Positions 23,784 to 32,540 of a stretch of 64,000 nt of DNA are shown here, one piece after another. The DNA is taken from NCBI GenBank assembly GCA_963664035.2, contig OY760867.2:806001-870000 (forward strand). Reading direction: 5' to 3'. Within the stretch, counting starts at the first letter, position 1; each line of letters begins with the position of its first letter. Under the pieces are notes generated by a model that was not told where the DNA came from, did not search any database, and saw nothing but the letters and a program-made list of their open reading frames with translations. Source of the DNA: G958296245 sp963664035. Its GTDB lineage: Bacteria; Chloroflexota; Dehalococcoidia; Lucifugimonadales; G958296245. The translations under genes were made by a program, and so were the position numbers.

Positions 23784-24938
23784 CTAACCGAGGGCCTGGT
23801 GGCCGGTCAGCTTTCTGCCCACGATCAGGGTGTGTACGTCGTAGGTGCCCTCGTAGGTATCGACGGTCTCCATGTTGAGCATGTGGCGTATGGCCGCGTG
23901 GTCGAGGGTTATGCCGGGGCCGCCCAGGATGTCCCTCGCAGCCCTTGCGCCCTCCAGGGCGGCGCGCACGTTGTCGCGCTTGGCGAGCGAGACCTGGGAG
24001 TAGTCGAGGGCGCCCTCGTCCTTGAGGCGGGCCAGCCGCCACGCCATCAGCAGGCCCCGGGTATGGTCGCCGAGCATCTTCACCAGCTTGGCCTGGACTA
24101 GCTGGCGGGCGGCTATGGGCTTTCCGAAGGTGACGCGGCTGGCGGAGAACTCCAGGGCCTCCGAGTAGACGGCTTCGAGCGCGCCGAGAGCTCCCCAGGC
24201 GATGCCGTAGCGCGCCTGCGTCAGGCACGAGAGGGGAGCGGAGAGGCCCTCCGCTCCGGGCAGCCTGTGCGACGCCGGCACCCGCGCGCCGTCGAAGACC
24301 AGCTCGCTGGTGTCGGACGCGCGGAGGCTCATCTTGCGCTTGACCGGGTTCGCCGCGAGGCCGGGCGTACCTGCCGGGACGATGAACCCCATGATGCCCG
24401 TCTCGCCCCTGGCCCATACGAGGGCGAAGTCGGCAATGTTGCCGTAGCTGATCCACATCTTGGCGCCGTCTATGACGTAGTGGCCGCCGTCCCTGCGGGC
24501 GGTGGCGCTCATGGCGGCGGGGTCGGAGCCTCCGTCGTGCTCCGTGAGCGCGAAGCATCCGACGAGATCCCCGCGCGCGACGCCGGGCAGGTACCGGCGG
24601 ACCTGGCTGTCGGAGCCGTAGGCCAGGATGGGGTACATGATCAGCCCGGTCTGGACGCTGGCGAAGCTCCTGAGCCCGGAGTCGATGCGCTCCAGCTCGT
24701 ACATGATGAGCCCGTGGGCGGCGTTGGATGCGCCGCCGCCGCCATGCTCCACGGGCATGTTCGCGCCGATCATGCCGAGCTCGCCCAGCTTGGGCACGAG
24801 ATGGCGCGGGAATAGGCCGCGCTCCCACCAGTCGGCGACGTGGGGCGCGGCCTCCGCTTCCAGGAAGGCTCGGGCGGCTGCCCTCACCTGCATCTCTTCA
24901 GGGGTGAACAGGCTGGCTACGCGGTAGAAGTCGAGCAT
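23784..24938 (-). CDS. acyl-CoA dehydrogenase, glutaryl-CoA dehydrogenase-like
   Basis: The 384-residue product has the full FAD acyl-CoA dehydrogenase layout: CFALTEHDGGSDPAAM (FAD/substrate loop), KMWISYGNIADFALVWA and the C-terminal GGPGITLDHAAIRHMLNM. The catalytic base position is the Glu of DTYEGTYDVH, as in glutaryl-CoA dehydrogenases, and FASVQTGLIMYPI also favours that subgroup. It would desaturate (and perhaps decarboxylate) an acyl-CoA, passing electrons to ETF. No CoA-transferase is adjacent. Confidence 0.92.
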   Translation of the reverse strand: MLDFYRVASLFTPEEMQVRAAARAFLEAEAAPHVADWWERGLFPRHLVPKLGELGMIGANMPVEHGGGGASNAAHGLIMYELERIDSGLRSFASVQTGLIMYPILAYGSDSQVRRYLPGVARGDLVGCFALTEHDGGSDPAAMSATARRDGGHYVIDGAKMWISYGNIADFALVWARGETGIMGFIVPAGTPGLAANPVKRKMSLRASDTSELVFDGARVPASHRLPGAEGLSAPLSCLTQARYGIAWGALGALEAVYSEALEFSASRVTFGKPIAARQLVQAKLVKMLGDHTRGLLMAWRLARLKDEGALDYSQVSLAKRDNVRAALEGARAARDILGGPGITLDHAAIRHMLNMETVDTYEGTYDVHTLIVGRKLTGHQALG

Positions 24939-24958
24939 GGGGCCGCTGGCGCGGCGCG

Positions 24959-26422
24959 CTACCCGGACTGCGACCCGTTGGGCTTGACCCCGACGAGGGC
25001 CGCTGTGACCAGTAGGCGGTGGTCGTAGTAGAAGCGGGGTACGCAGGTGACGAGCGTAATGTCCTGCTGGCCGGAGTCGCCGACTTTCAGCCCGCCCTGG
25101 TAGACCACCTCGGTCTTGTAGACCTGGTAGGCGTAGCTGTGGGAGGCGGTCTCCAGGAAGATGTAGACGGGGCCGCTCTTGGTCAGCTCCGGGATCTTGG
25201 GGAGGTGGCGGAAGACGTTGCCCTCGCCCCGCACCGGGCTATCGAGGTGTCCGAAGTACCAGCCCTGCCCAGCGGCGCCCGGCCTTGCCGTGGTCGGGAT
25301 GTGGCCCACTATATTGTCGGGGGTCTCCCACGCGGCGCTCTGGCCCTTGAAGACCACGCGGAGGTCCCTTACGCCGGACTCCACCCCGATGGCGGGTATG
25401 TGCATCCACGTGGCCGCCGAGGCGTCGGTGGATACGGAAGCGCCTGGGCTGACGTAGGACGCGAGCAGCGCCTCTCCCGTTTGGGCGGGGGTGAGCGCGA
25501 CCGTCTCGGCTACAGGCTGGCCGCTGCCTGAAGTGTCGGTCTGGGTGGGCGTTACCTTCTCCGCGCCATTCTCGGCGTTTCCCGGCGCGTCGGCGGGGGT
25601 GGTGGCGACGGCCTCCGCGCCGTTGCTGGTCGCCGTCTCGCCGTTGCCGGAGGTATCGGCGCTCGTGACCGCGGCGCTCCGGTCGCCGTTCTCGATGCTG
25701 CCGGACGTATCGGCGGTCGGCTGGACCTGCGCCGCCGTTGGCGTCTCGGGACCCGCCTCCTCCACGGGTTTAGCGTATGCGATTGTCGGTCCTACCCTGG
25801 CGATATCGTCGTCGCTGAACACCTGGTTGGAGGTATCCCGCACGCCCCGCCATTCCCATCTGCCGCTCGCGGCGGACGGGGAAGGCTTCGACGGTACCGC
25901 TTCGAAGCGCTGGACCCTGGTGATCTCGGCGGCGACCCGCACGACGACGGGCTCGGCGTTCACCTTATGGATGACGACGGGCTCGGCGGACTGGCGCGGC
26001 GCGACGGGCTCTGGGGCCGCCCTGGTGAATACCGGCCCCGTTGCGCCCTGCGCGTTGTCCGGGCCGGCGCCGGGGACTAGGGTCTCGGCTACGGGAGCGT
26101 CCGTAGCGGCAGTCACGGCGAGCGCCGCAATGCGCGGCTCCGGCCCCTGCCGGGGGGGATCGTCCCGTTTCGCCTCGAGGGCGACCGCCCGCGGCTCATC
26201 GACGGCCTTCGCAGGCGCGGGGACGTCGGCTATCTCGGGCGCGGGGCTGTCCTGGGGGTCGAGGGTCTTCAGCGACGGCCGCTCGGAGACGGTCTCCAGG
26301 TCGTCCAGCGTGGACCTGGCGAACAGGCCGTTGGCGTAGTAGGCGCCGGTGGCGAACAGCAGCATCAGGCCCGCCGCCACCAGGACGCCGCCCAGGACTC
26401 TCTGCTTGTGCCCGCTGCTCAT
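24959..26422 (-). CDS. sortase with long low-complexity linker
   Basis: The ATG at 26422 has GGGAG upstream and gives 487 residues. There is an N-terminal membrane anchor (about residues 8-30), then about 280 residues rich in Ala, Thr, Pro, Glu and Val, including DTSGS/NGE-like repeats, and a C-terminal sortase domain. Catalytic residues are visible: His about 392 in YFGHLDSP, Cys about 460 in TLVTCVP and Arg about 469 in YYDHR. Sortases join or trim surface proteins; no obvious LPxTG-type substrate was found in the window. The linker suggests reach through a surface layer. It faces away from the gene at 26515. Confidence 0.88.
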   Translation of the reverse strand: MSSGHKQRVLGGVLVAAGLMLLFATGAYYANGLFARSTLDDLETVSERPSLKTLDPQDSPAPEIADVPAPAKAVDEPRAVALEAKRDDPPRQGPEPRIAALAVTAATDAPVAETLVPGAGPDNAQGATGPVFTRAAPEPVAPRQSAEPVVIHKVNAEPVVVRVAAEITRVQRFEAVPSKPSPSAASGRWEWRGVRDTSNQVFSDDDIARVGPTIAYAKPVEEAGPETPTAAQVQPTADTSGSIENGDRSAAVTSADTSGNGETATSNGAEAVATTPADAPGNAENGAEKVTPTQTDTSGSGQPVAETVALTPAQTGEALLASYVSPGASVSTDASAATWMHIPAIGVESGVRDLRVVFKGQSAAWETPDNIVGHIPTTARPGAAGQGWYFGHLDSPVRGEGNVFRHLPKIPELTKSGPVYIFLETASHSYAYQVYKTEVVYQGGLKVGDSGQQDITLVTCVPRFYYDHRLLVTAALVGVKPNGSQSG

Positions 26423-26464
26423 GGCTTCTCCCACGCTCTGCCCGGAGAGGGCCCGTCACCTGTT

Positions 26465-26470
26465 ATTATA
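26465..26470 (-). promoter_or_regulatory. -10 box for the sortase gene
   Basis: The minus strand reads TATAAT here, about 43 bases upstream of the sortase start, in the 92-base gap between divergent genes. A matching -35 box is weak. Confidence 0.4.
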
Positions 26471-26514
26471 CGCTAACAATTCGACCACTGGATGACTGAA
26501 ACGGGGTGACCGCA

Positions 26515-28134
26515 ATGTCAGAACCGGCGACCCACCGCCCGATCCTGGTTAACGACGACGGCTGGATCTTCAGCGAGGCGCAGCCTCCCCTGGCGGCCCG
26601 CGACCTCAAGGAGAAGATGGTCGACACCTACCGCGGCGCGCCGTTGGGGGCGCTGCTGTGGTGCATCGGCAACAGGGAGGTGTACAACTACGAGACCCGC
26701 GCGGGCGAGATGTTCGGCGCAGGGTACGACAACATCGAGGACCATGCTCCAAGCGAGGAGTACACGCTCTTCGCTGGCCGCGAGCAGGCGAACCGCGCCG
26801 CGAACATACGCAGCCTCATAGACGAGCGCGGCGGCCCCCTGACCGCCATGGTCGAGCTCTGTAGGGAGGCCGGGCTCGACATCTTCCCGTCGATACGGAT
26901 GAACAGCCACTACGACACCGACCCGAACACTCCGAGCGGCGGACGCTTCCGGCGCGAGAACCCCGAGGCCCTGATCGGCAGGCCGGGCGAGACCTTCCCG
27001 AAAGGCGACCTGGAATGGGGGGTGCGGACGGGCGTGGACTACACCTACCCCGAGGTCCGCAGGTACATGGCCGCTGTCATATGCGAGCTGTTCGAGCGGT
27101 TCGACGTGGACGGTGTGGAGCTCGACTTCATGCGCCACCCGACATTCTTCCCGCTCAAGTACGGCTACGCGAACCGCCACCTGATGACCGACCTCGTGCG
27201 CCACGTCAAGCGCCGCATGGCCGACGTGGGCAAGGGCCGGGGACGCCGCATAGACCTAGCCGTCAGGGTGCCCCCCACGCTGGCGGACGCGAACAGGATC
27301 GGGCTCGACGTTGCGGCCTGGATGGCCGAGGGGCTGGTCGACATCGTGATAGTCGGCGGCGGCTTCATCCCCTTCGAGACGCCCATCCGGGAGTTCGTAG
27401 AGGCCGCGGAGGGCAGCGGCTGCCTGGTGTACGGCTCCATAGAGCGGCTCAGGCCCGCGCTGGACGACGAGCTGGTCCGCGCGATCGCGGCGCACCACTA
27501 TGACCACGGCGCCGACGGCATCTACCTGTTCAACTACTTCACCAAGACCCCGGAGTGGAAGCGTCGCATGTTCGCGGAGCTCGCGGGCCCGGAGACCCTT
27601 GCCAGGCTCGACAAGCGGTACCAGATGGAGAACACGCGGTTCCGGTGGGACTACAGCCGCGACGTGTCGGACAGGGACCTGCACGACTACGCCTTCCAGA
27701 ACGCGGTGCCGATCTCGCAGCTGCCGGCGACGCTGGCGGAGACGCTCACGCCAGGGGGCCCGACGCTCCGCTTCGAGATAGCCGACGACGTTGCGGCGGC
27801 CTCGGCGGAGGGAGCGCTGAAGAGCTGCGTGCTGAGCCTGAAGCTGACGGGCTTGAGCGGCGAGGACGAGTGGGACGTGCGGCTCAACGGCGAGGAGCTA
27901 GGCTCGGACGCGGCGAGGACGACCTACGGCGACTGGGGCCGCGTCGAGTGGAGCGGCTTCCCCGCCAGGCTCACCCACGCCAGCTACTCGGGAGCGACCA
28001 TCGAGTTCGACCTTACAGGCCCGCCGCTCAGGAAGGGCGAGAACGAGCTGGAGATGCGGCTGCTTCGCGGCGCGGTCCAGAAGTCGACGCACGTCATGCT
28101 GGTGGACGTAGAGGTTGCGATCAGCTACGCGTAA
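26515..28134 (+). CDS. glycoside hydrolase-like (GHL-type) TIM-barrel protein
   Basis: The ATG at 26515 with GGGGTG seven bases upstream gives 539 residues. The N-terminal 360 or so residues look like a TIM barrel of the glycosyl-hydrolase-like type: PSIRMNSHYD, YTYPEVRRYMAAVICEL, VDGVELDFMRHP (likely acidic catalytic or binding residues), DIVIVGGGFIP and ADGIYLFNYF. The C-terminal 150 residues resemble a beta-sandwich carbohydrate-binding domain (EDEWDVRLNGEEL, KGENELEMRLLRG). No signal peptide is seen, so it is probably cytoplasmic. Substrate unknown. Confidence 0.8.
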   Translation: MSEPATHRPILVNDDGWIFSEAQPPLAARDLKEKMVDTYRGAPLGALLWCIGNREVYNYETRAGEMFGAGYDNIEDHAPSEEYTLFAGREQANRAANIRSLIDERGGPLTAMVELCREAGLDIFPSIRMNSHYDTDPNTPSGGRFRRENPEALIGRPGETFPKGDLEWGVRTGVDYTYPEVRRYMAAVICELFERFDVDGVELDFMRHPTFFPLKYGYANRHLMTDLVRHVKRRMADVGKGRGRRIDLAVRVPPTLADANRIGLDVAAWMAEGLVDIVIVGGGFIPFETPIREFVEAAEGSGCLVYGSIERLRPALDDELVRAIAAHHYDHGADGIYLFNYFTKTPEWKRRMFAELAGPETLARLDKRYQMENTRFRWDYSRDVSDRDLHDYAFQNAVPISQLPATLAETLTPGGPTLRFEIADDVAAASAEGALKSCVLSLKLTGLSGEDEWDVRLNGEELGSDAARTTYGDWGRVEWSGFPARLTHASYSGATIEFDLTGPPLRKGENELEMRLLRGAVQKSTHVMLVDVEVAISYA

Positions 28135-28183
28135 GCGCAGCCTCGGTGAGACATGCGGAAGAGACCGCAGGGGTAGATAAGAG

Positions 28184-29305
28184 TTGAAGCTCTTGAGACT
28201 CGAGGCGAAGAACTACCGCAGCCTGCGCGGCGAGAACATCGACCTCGGCGACCTCAACCTGTTCATTGGCGCGAACGCCTCGGGCAAGAGCGCCATCCTG
28301 GACGCCCTTCGCTTCCTCAGCGAGGGAGTACAGGCGCGCGACTTCCGTGCGCCTGTACTCTCACGGGGCGGCATCGTCCACCTCGCGTGGAAGGGCGAAG
28401 AAGCTCACCGGATCGAGTTGACGGTGCGTCTGGAAGACGGGGGCAAGATATACGAATGGTCCATCCGATTGGTCAGGGACGGGTACGAGTTCTACGTCGA
28501 GGAGCACGTCGAGGAAGCGCCATCCCATTCTCCGCCGGTGCGGCTGCTCGATGCCGAAAGGGGTGAGGGATGGTGGTGGTCGGGTGAGAAGGGGGAACGA
28601 GTTACCCTGAAACAGGGACCGACTTCGTGCGCCATCGCCGCCGCCGCGGTGGACGCGTCGTTTCCTGCCCGCGACGTTGCCGAGTTCGTAAGCCGGTGGG
28701 GGTTCTTCGACCCCAACCCTTTCCTGCTCCGCCGCGACTGGGCCAGCGTGGACTCCGGCAGGTTCGATCCCTATGGGCGAAACCTGGGAGAGACGCTCTG
28801 GAACCTCTCGCCGGAAGTCCTGGACCGGATCGTCGAAGCAACCCGCTCGATCGTGGGGCTGCCCTTGAGTATTGAAAACCGTGAGTCAGAAGGTCGGTTC
28901 TACTTCGTACAGAGCGAGCAGGGGCTCCAATATCCCGTACACCAGATGGGGGTCTCTAGCGGCACACTGCGCATGCTGGCGCTGATGACGGCGCTCCTCG
29001 GAGAGCCTGCGGCGAGCCTGATCGGAATCGAGGAGCCGGAGAACTACGTCCACCCGGCCGCGCTGTCTTCCTTCGTCGAGTATCTCCTGGAGGCGCGGGG
29101 GCGCGTCCAGTTCATGGTGACCACTCACTCGCCCTTGCTGCTCGACTTTCTCGACGAGCCGGGCGTCGTATCGGTGGTGCGGCGCAGCGACGAGAGAGGG
29201 ACGATCGTCACGAGGGAGAAGGACCCGGACGGCGTGCGCGCGGCCCTGGCCGCTTCAGGCTTCAGCCTGGGCGAGTTCCACGAGACCAAGGGGTTTGGCA
29301 GTTAG
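28184..29305 (+). CDS. SMC/OLD-type AAA ATPase (AAA_21-like), first gene of ATPase-TOPRIM pair
   Basis: A TTG start gives 373 residues. The N-terminus has LLRLEAKNYRSLRGENIDL followed by Walker A GANASGKSA (residues 29-37). The C-terminal half has a signature-like SSGTLRMLALM, Walker B LIGIEEPENYVHP and the switch motif MVTTHSPLLLDFL. This is the ABC/RecF-like ATPase of OLD, PARIS and related systems, but with no nuclease domain on the same chain. The next gene, 6 bases downstream, supplies a TOPRIM domain, so the two should work as a complex. Function is inferred as nucleic-acid sensing, perhaps antiphage defence. Confidence 0.88.
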   Translation: MKLLRLEAKNYRSLRGENIDLGDLNLFIGANASGKSAILDALRFLSEGVQARDFRAPVLSRGGIVHLAWKGEEAHRIELTVRLEDGGKIYEWSIRLVRDGYEFYVEEHVEEAPSHSPPVRLLDAERGEGWWWSGEKGERVTLKQGPTSCAIAAAAVDASFPARDVAEFVSRWGFFDPNPFLLRRDWASVDSGRFDPYGRNLGETLWNLSPEVLDRIVEATRSIVGLPLSIENRESEGRFYFVQSEQGLQYPVHQMGVSSGTLRMLALMTALLGEPAASLIGIEEPENYVHPAALSSFVEYLLEARGRVQFMVTTHSPLLLDFLDEPGVVSVVRRSDERGTIVTREKDPDGVRAALAASGFSLGEFHETKGFGS

Positions 29306-29311
29306 ACCGAA

Positions 29312-29914
29312 GTGGGCAAGCAAGTAGTCATCATAGCTTCGGGTGAGACCGAGAGGCGCGCGCTTCCTCACCTGCTCACGCACTTGGGGGATGAAGGCGT
29401 GTCCATGGTTGAGGTGCGTATCCCGCCTGGCAACAGGATGCTGAGCTTTCAGACGGCGGAGAAGCTCATAAAGTCCGCGTGGTACGAGAATGCAGCCGCT
29501 CCGCCGGACAAGATGGTCGTTCTCGTAGATGCCGACGGATCGGACCCCGACGAGGTGCTGGCTCCATTCAGGGAGAATCTTCCCGGGCGCTTGGGCGGCG
29601 AGATTGGGGCCACGGTGCTGTACGCATACGCCCAGTGGCATCTGGAAGCCTGGTACTTTGCCGATGCCGCGAACCCCAGGGGCTACCTTGGCCGTGGGCC
29701 CGGCAACGTGGATACCTCGAAGCCGGACGAGATTCGGAACCCAAAGCTCCACCTCAAGCACGTGCTTGACCAAGTTTACACCGCACGAGTCTCCGAGGAG
29801 ATCGCGAGAACGCTGGACGCAAGGACTATCGCTCAGCGCAGCCCCAGCTTCGAGGGCTTCGTGGAAGCGGCCATGAACGGCAACCTTGCCGTGGACACGT
29901 CGGACGCACTCTAG
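29312..29914 (+). CDS. TOPRIM-fold protein (DUF4276-like), partner of the AAA ATPase
   Basis: A GTG start 6 bases after the ATPase gives 200 residues. The TOPRIM acidic motifs are visible: Glu12 in IIASGETER and Asp73/Asp75 in VVLVDADGSD. This matches the DUF4276 type of small TOPRIM proteins that are encoded next to AAA_21/AAA_15 ATPases. The rest includes YAYAQWHLEAWYFADA and HLKHVLDQVY, common in this group. Likely a metal-dependent nuclease effector controlled by the ATPase. The family name is from memory and should be tested. Confidence 0.82.
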   Translation: MGKQVVIIASGETERRALPHLLTHLGDEGVSMVEVRIPPGNRMLSFQTAEKLIKSAWYENAAAPPDKMVVLVDADGSDPDEVLAPFRENLPGRLGGEIGATVLYAYAQWHLEAWYFADAANPRGYLGRGPGNVDTSKPDEIRNPKLHLKHVLDQVYTARVSEEIARTLDARTIAQRSPSFEGFVEAAMNGNLAVDTSDAL

Positions 29915-29933
29915 AATGGGAGGTAAATACGAG

Positions 29934-30779
29934 ATGAGCGAGCCGCTGAGCATTCTGAACATCGGGGGGCACCCCAAGGACGCCATCATCTACGCCGGCG
30001 GCACGATGGCGAAACACGCCGCCAGGGGCGATCGGGTGACGATCCTGACCCCCACGACCGGGCTTTCCCACCACCTGCAGGCGATTGACGAGTATAGGGG
30101 CTCCGGCGACATGCCGGACATGGATGCGCTGGTCGATGAGCGGCGCAGGGAGCTCGCGGACGCCGCAGCCGAGCTTGGAGTGACCGACGTCAGGTTCCTC
30201 GGGTACGACGACCAGATAGCATTGCCCAGCGAGGACATCGTCAACGACATCGCCGACGTGATCGGGGAGACGCGCCCGAACATCATCGTCACCCACTGGC
30301 CCTACGACACCGTGCCTACGCACGCGGTCACCACGCAGATGACGCTGCTGGCCATCGACGCCGCGTCCGGCATACGCCCGGGCAAGCCCTACGCCCCCAC
30401 GGGAGGTGACACGGCGGGCGAGACGGCGCAGATCTTCTACCACGTACACCTGGGGCGCTCCAACGTGTTGGAGACGCTGAACGTAAGGGTGCCGACGACG
30501 ATCATCGACATAACGGACACCGCTGTGATGAAGGCCAACGCGATGAACAGGTTCACGTCGCAGCACTACGGCGAGGACAGCCCGCTGCACCGCAAGCTGG
30601 GCGAGGGCATGGACGGCGGCACGTACGCGGTCCTCTCGCGGGTCGCCTACGCCGAGGCGTTCCTGGCGCACAATCCGGAGGTGTACGAGTACCTGCCGGT
30701 CAGCGACTACCGCCGCAAGCTGAGCGCGCGCCCGCCCGAGAAGCTGTTCGACGACATGACCAAGATGCTATTGGGGTAG
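29934..30779 (+). CDS. PIG-L deacetylase-family protein with altered HPDD motif
   Basis: The ATG at 29934, 10 bases after GGGAGG, gives 281 residues. The fold matches the GlcNAc-PI/MshB/LmbE deacetylases: ILNIGGHPKDAIIYAGG at the start and THWPYDTVPTHAVTT, which supplies the second zinc His. In the usual AHPDDE motif the first Asp is the general base; here it is Lys15, while His13 and Asp16 (zinc ligands) remain. Either the base is supplied elsewhere or the reaction differs. Substrates in this family are N-acyl sugars. A paralog with HPAD is at 42.3 kb. Confidence 0.87.
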   Translation: MSEPLSILNIGGHPKDAIIYAGGTMAKHAARGDRVTILTPTTGLSHHLQAIDEYRGSGDMPDMDALVDERRRELADAAAELGVTDVRFLGYDDQIALPSEDIVNDIADVIGETRPNIIVTHWPYDTVPTHAVTTQMTLLAIDAASGIRPGKPYAPTGGDTAGETAQIFYHVHLGRSNVLETLNVRVPTTIIDITDTAVMKANAMNRFTSQHYGEDSPLHRKLGEGMDGGTYAVLSRVAYAEAFLAHNPEVYEYLPVSDYRRKLSARPPEKLFDDMTKMLLG

Positions 30780-30790
30780 GCAGCAGGACG

Positions 30791-31141
30791 ATGGGCATCA
30801 CCTACATCGAGGGGGCGGTCCGCAACGACGGCGCCGAAGAGGACGTCAGCTTCCTGGTGGACAGCGGGGCTACCTACACGCTGCTGCCCGAGCGGGTATG
30901 GAGGTCGCTGGAGCTGGAGCCGAGCAGGGTGATGGAGTTCGTCCTGGCCGACGGCACAAGGGTCAGCAGGGGCATATCCGAATGCTGGATCGAGCTTCCG
31001 CAGGGCAGGGGGCACACCCCGGTCATCCTCGGCGAGCCGCGCGACGACGCCCTGCTGGGAGTGGTGACGCTGGAGGAGATGGGCCTGGTCTTCAACCCCT
31101 TCGAGAGAAGCCTCCAGCCCATGCGCGCCCGCCTGACCTGA
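30791..31141 (+). CDS. retropepsin-like (clan AA) aspartic protease
   Basis: The 116-residue product has the single-domain retropepsin layout: FLVDSGATYTLLP with the catalytic Asp24-Ser-Gly, a flap region, and the hydrophobic-hydrophobic-Gly pair in DDALLGVVTLEEMGLVF. Such proteins act as dimers, one Asp from each chain. It is about 35-40 percent like the paired genes at 35.6 and 36.2 kb by eye. It lies 11 bases after the PIG-L-like gene and could be in its operon. Its target is unknown. Confidence 0.83.
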   Translation: MGITYIEGAVRNDGAEEDVSFLVDSGATYTLLPERVWRSLELEPSRVMEFVLADGTRVSRGISECWIELPQGRGHTPVILGEPRDDALLGVVTLEEMGLVFNPFERSLQPMRARLT

Positions 31142-31163
31142 CGCCGTAGGCCGTCGGGATAGC

Positions 31164-32444
31164 CTACCCTCTGCCCACGCCGACGTACTCGAACCCCAGC
31201 CCGTCCATCTCCGCGGGGTCCAGGGCGTTCCTGCCGTCGAACACGTAGCGGGGCGGGCGCATGCACCGGGCGACGGCCCGCCAGTCGGAGCGGACTATCC
31301 GGTCCCACTCGGTCATGAGCACCAGCGCCTGCGCCCGGTTGGCGGCCTCCTCCACGCCGCCGACCATCTCCACGGACGACGGCAGCACCGAGCGGGCCGG
31401 CTCCGTCGCCTGGGGGTCGAAGGCGCGCACGTCGGCGCCCTCGCCGGCCAGCGCCCGTACCAGGTCCAGCGACGGCGCGTCCCGCACGTCGTCGGTCTCG
31501 GGCTTGAAGGCCAGCCCCAGGATGCCGACCCGAAGGCCGGAGAGGGAGCCCTGGAACCGCCGCCGGAGCGCGTGAAGGGGCAGCAGCCGCTGGCGGTTGT
31601 TCGTGTTGATGACCGACCTGAGCAGGTCGACGTTCGCGTCGCTGGTGAGCGCGAGATGGTCCAGCGCGCGCACGTCCTTGGGGAAGCAGGAGCCGCCGTA
31701 GCCGACTCCGGCGTGTATCCTGCCGCCGGTCCTGGAGTCCATGGCCAGCCCCTGGCTCACGGCGTCTATGGAAGCGCCGACGGCGCCGCAGAGCAGCGCG
31801 ATCTCGTTGATGAAGGATATCCTCGTGGCGAGGAAGGCGTTGCTGGCGTACTTGATCATCTCCGCGCTGGTGATGTCCGTGACCATGTGCGGGGCGTCGA
31901 TGCCGGCGTACATCGCGCTCACGACCTCGACGGACCGCGTGTCCCCGGGCTCGGCCCCTATGACGATGCGGTCCGGGGACGTCCAGTCCCGCAGCGCCCG
32001 CCCCTCGCGCAGGAACTCGGGGTTGGAGACGTACCGGACGGCGCTCCCCTTCAACTCCCGGTCCAGGAGCCTGAGTCCGGTGCCGGGCGGGACCGTGCTC
32101 TTCATGACGATGACGGCGTCCTTTGGGCGGGTGGACGCGACCCACTGCACCGCCGCGCTGACCTGCCGCAGGTCGGCGGCCCCGCCGTGCGTGGGCGGCG
32201 TCCCGGTGGCGATGAGGGCGGCGTCGCCGACGTCCTCGGCTACCTCGTCGCGGTGGAGGAAACGGAGCAGGCCCTCGTTCACGGCGGAGGCCACTCTCTG
32301 CTCCAGGCCCGGCTCGTACAGGGGCACGGACCCTGCGCCGAGGGCGTCTATGCGGTCCTGGTCGATGTCCACGCCAAGTACGTCGTGGCCCGCCATCGCC
32401 AGCTCGGCGGCTGCGACGACGCCCACGTAACCGAGTCCGACCAC
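31164..32444 (-). CDS. ugd: UDP-glucose 6-dehydrogenase
   Basis: The product has the Rossmann start VVGLGYVGVVAAAELAMAGH, the NAD motif region, the NEIALLCGAVGAS segment, and the catalytic Cys in GVGYGGSCFPKDVRAL. It oxidises UDP-glucose to UDP-glucuronate. The GTG at 32444 gives 426 residues but starts inside the first beta strand; a CTG at 32456, 8 bases after AAGGAG, would give the usual MKITVVGLGYVG start and is probably the real one. It lies alone between convergent and same-strand genes; no other exopolysaccharide genes adjoin. Confidence 0.94.
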   Translation of the reverse strand: MVGLGYVGVVAAAELAMAGHDVLGVDIDQDRIDALGAGSVPLYEPGLEQRVASAVNEGLLRFLHRDEVAEDVGDAALIATGTPPTHGGAADLRQVSAAVQWVASTRPKDAVIVMKSTVPPGTGLRLLDRELKGSAVRYVSNPEFLREGRALRDWTSPDRIVIGAEPGDTRSVEVVSAMYAGIDAPHMVTDITSAEMIKYASNAFLATRISFINEIALLCGAVGASIDAVSQGLAMDSRTGGRIHAGVGYGGSCFPKDVRALDHLALTSDANVDLLRSVINTNNRQRLLPLHALRRRFQGSLSGLRVGILGLAFKPETDDVRDAPSLDLVRALAGEGADVRAFDPQATEPARSVLPSSVEMVGGVEEAANRAQALVLMTEWDRIVRSDWRAVARCMRPPRYVFDGRNALDPAEMDGLGFEYVGVGRG

Positions 32445-32540
32445 GGTGATCTTCAGGTCAGGCGCTCCTTGGGGCCGGTGCCGTGTGGGCGCCGACGCGG
32501 CACAGCCCAGCGTAGACGAGAAGGGCGGACGGCATGGCCC

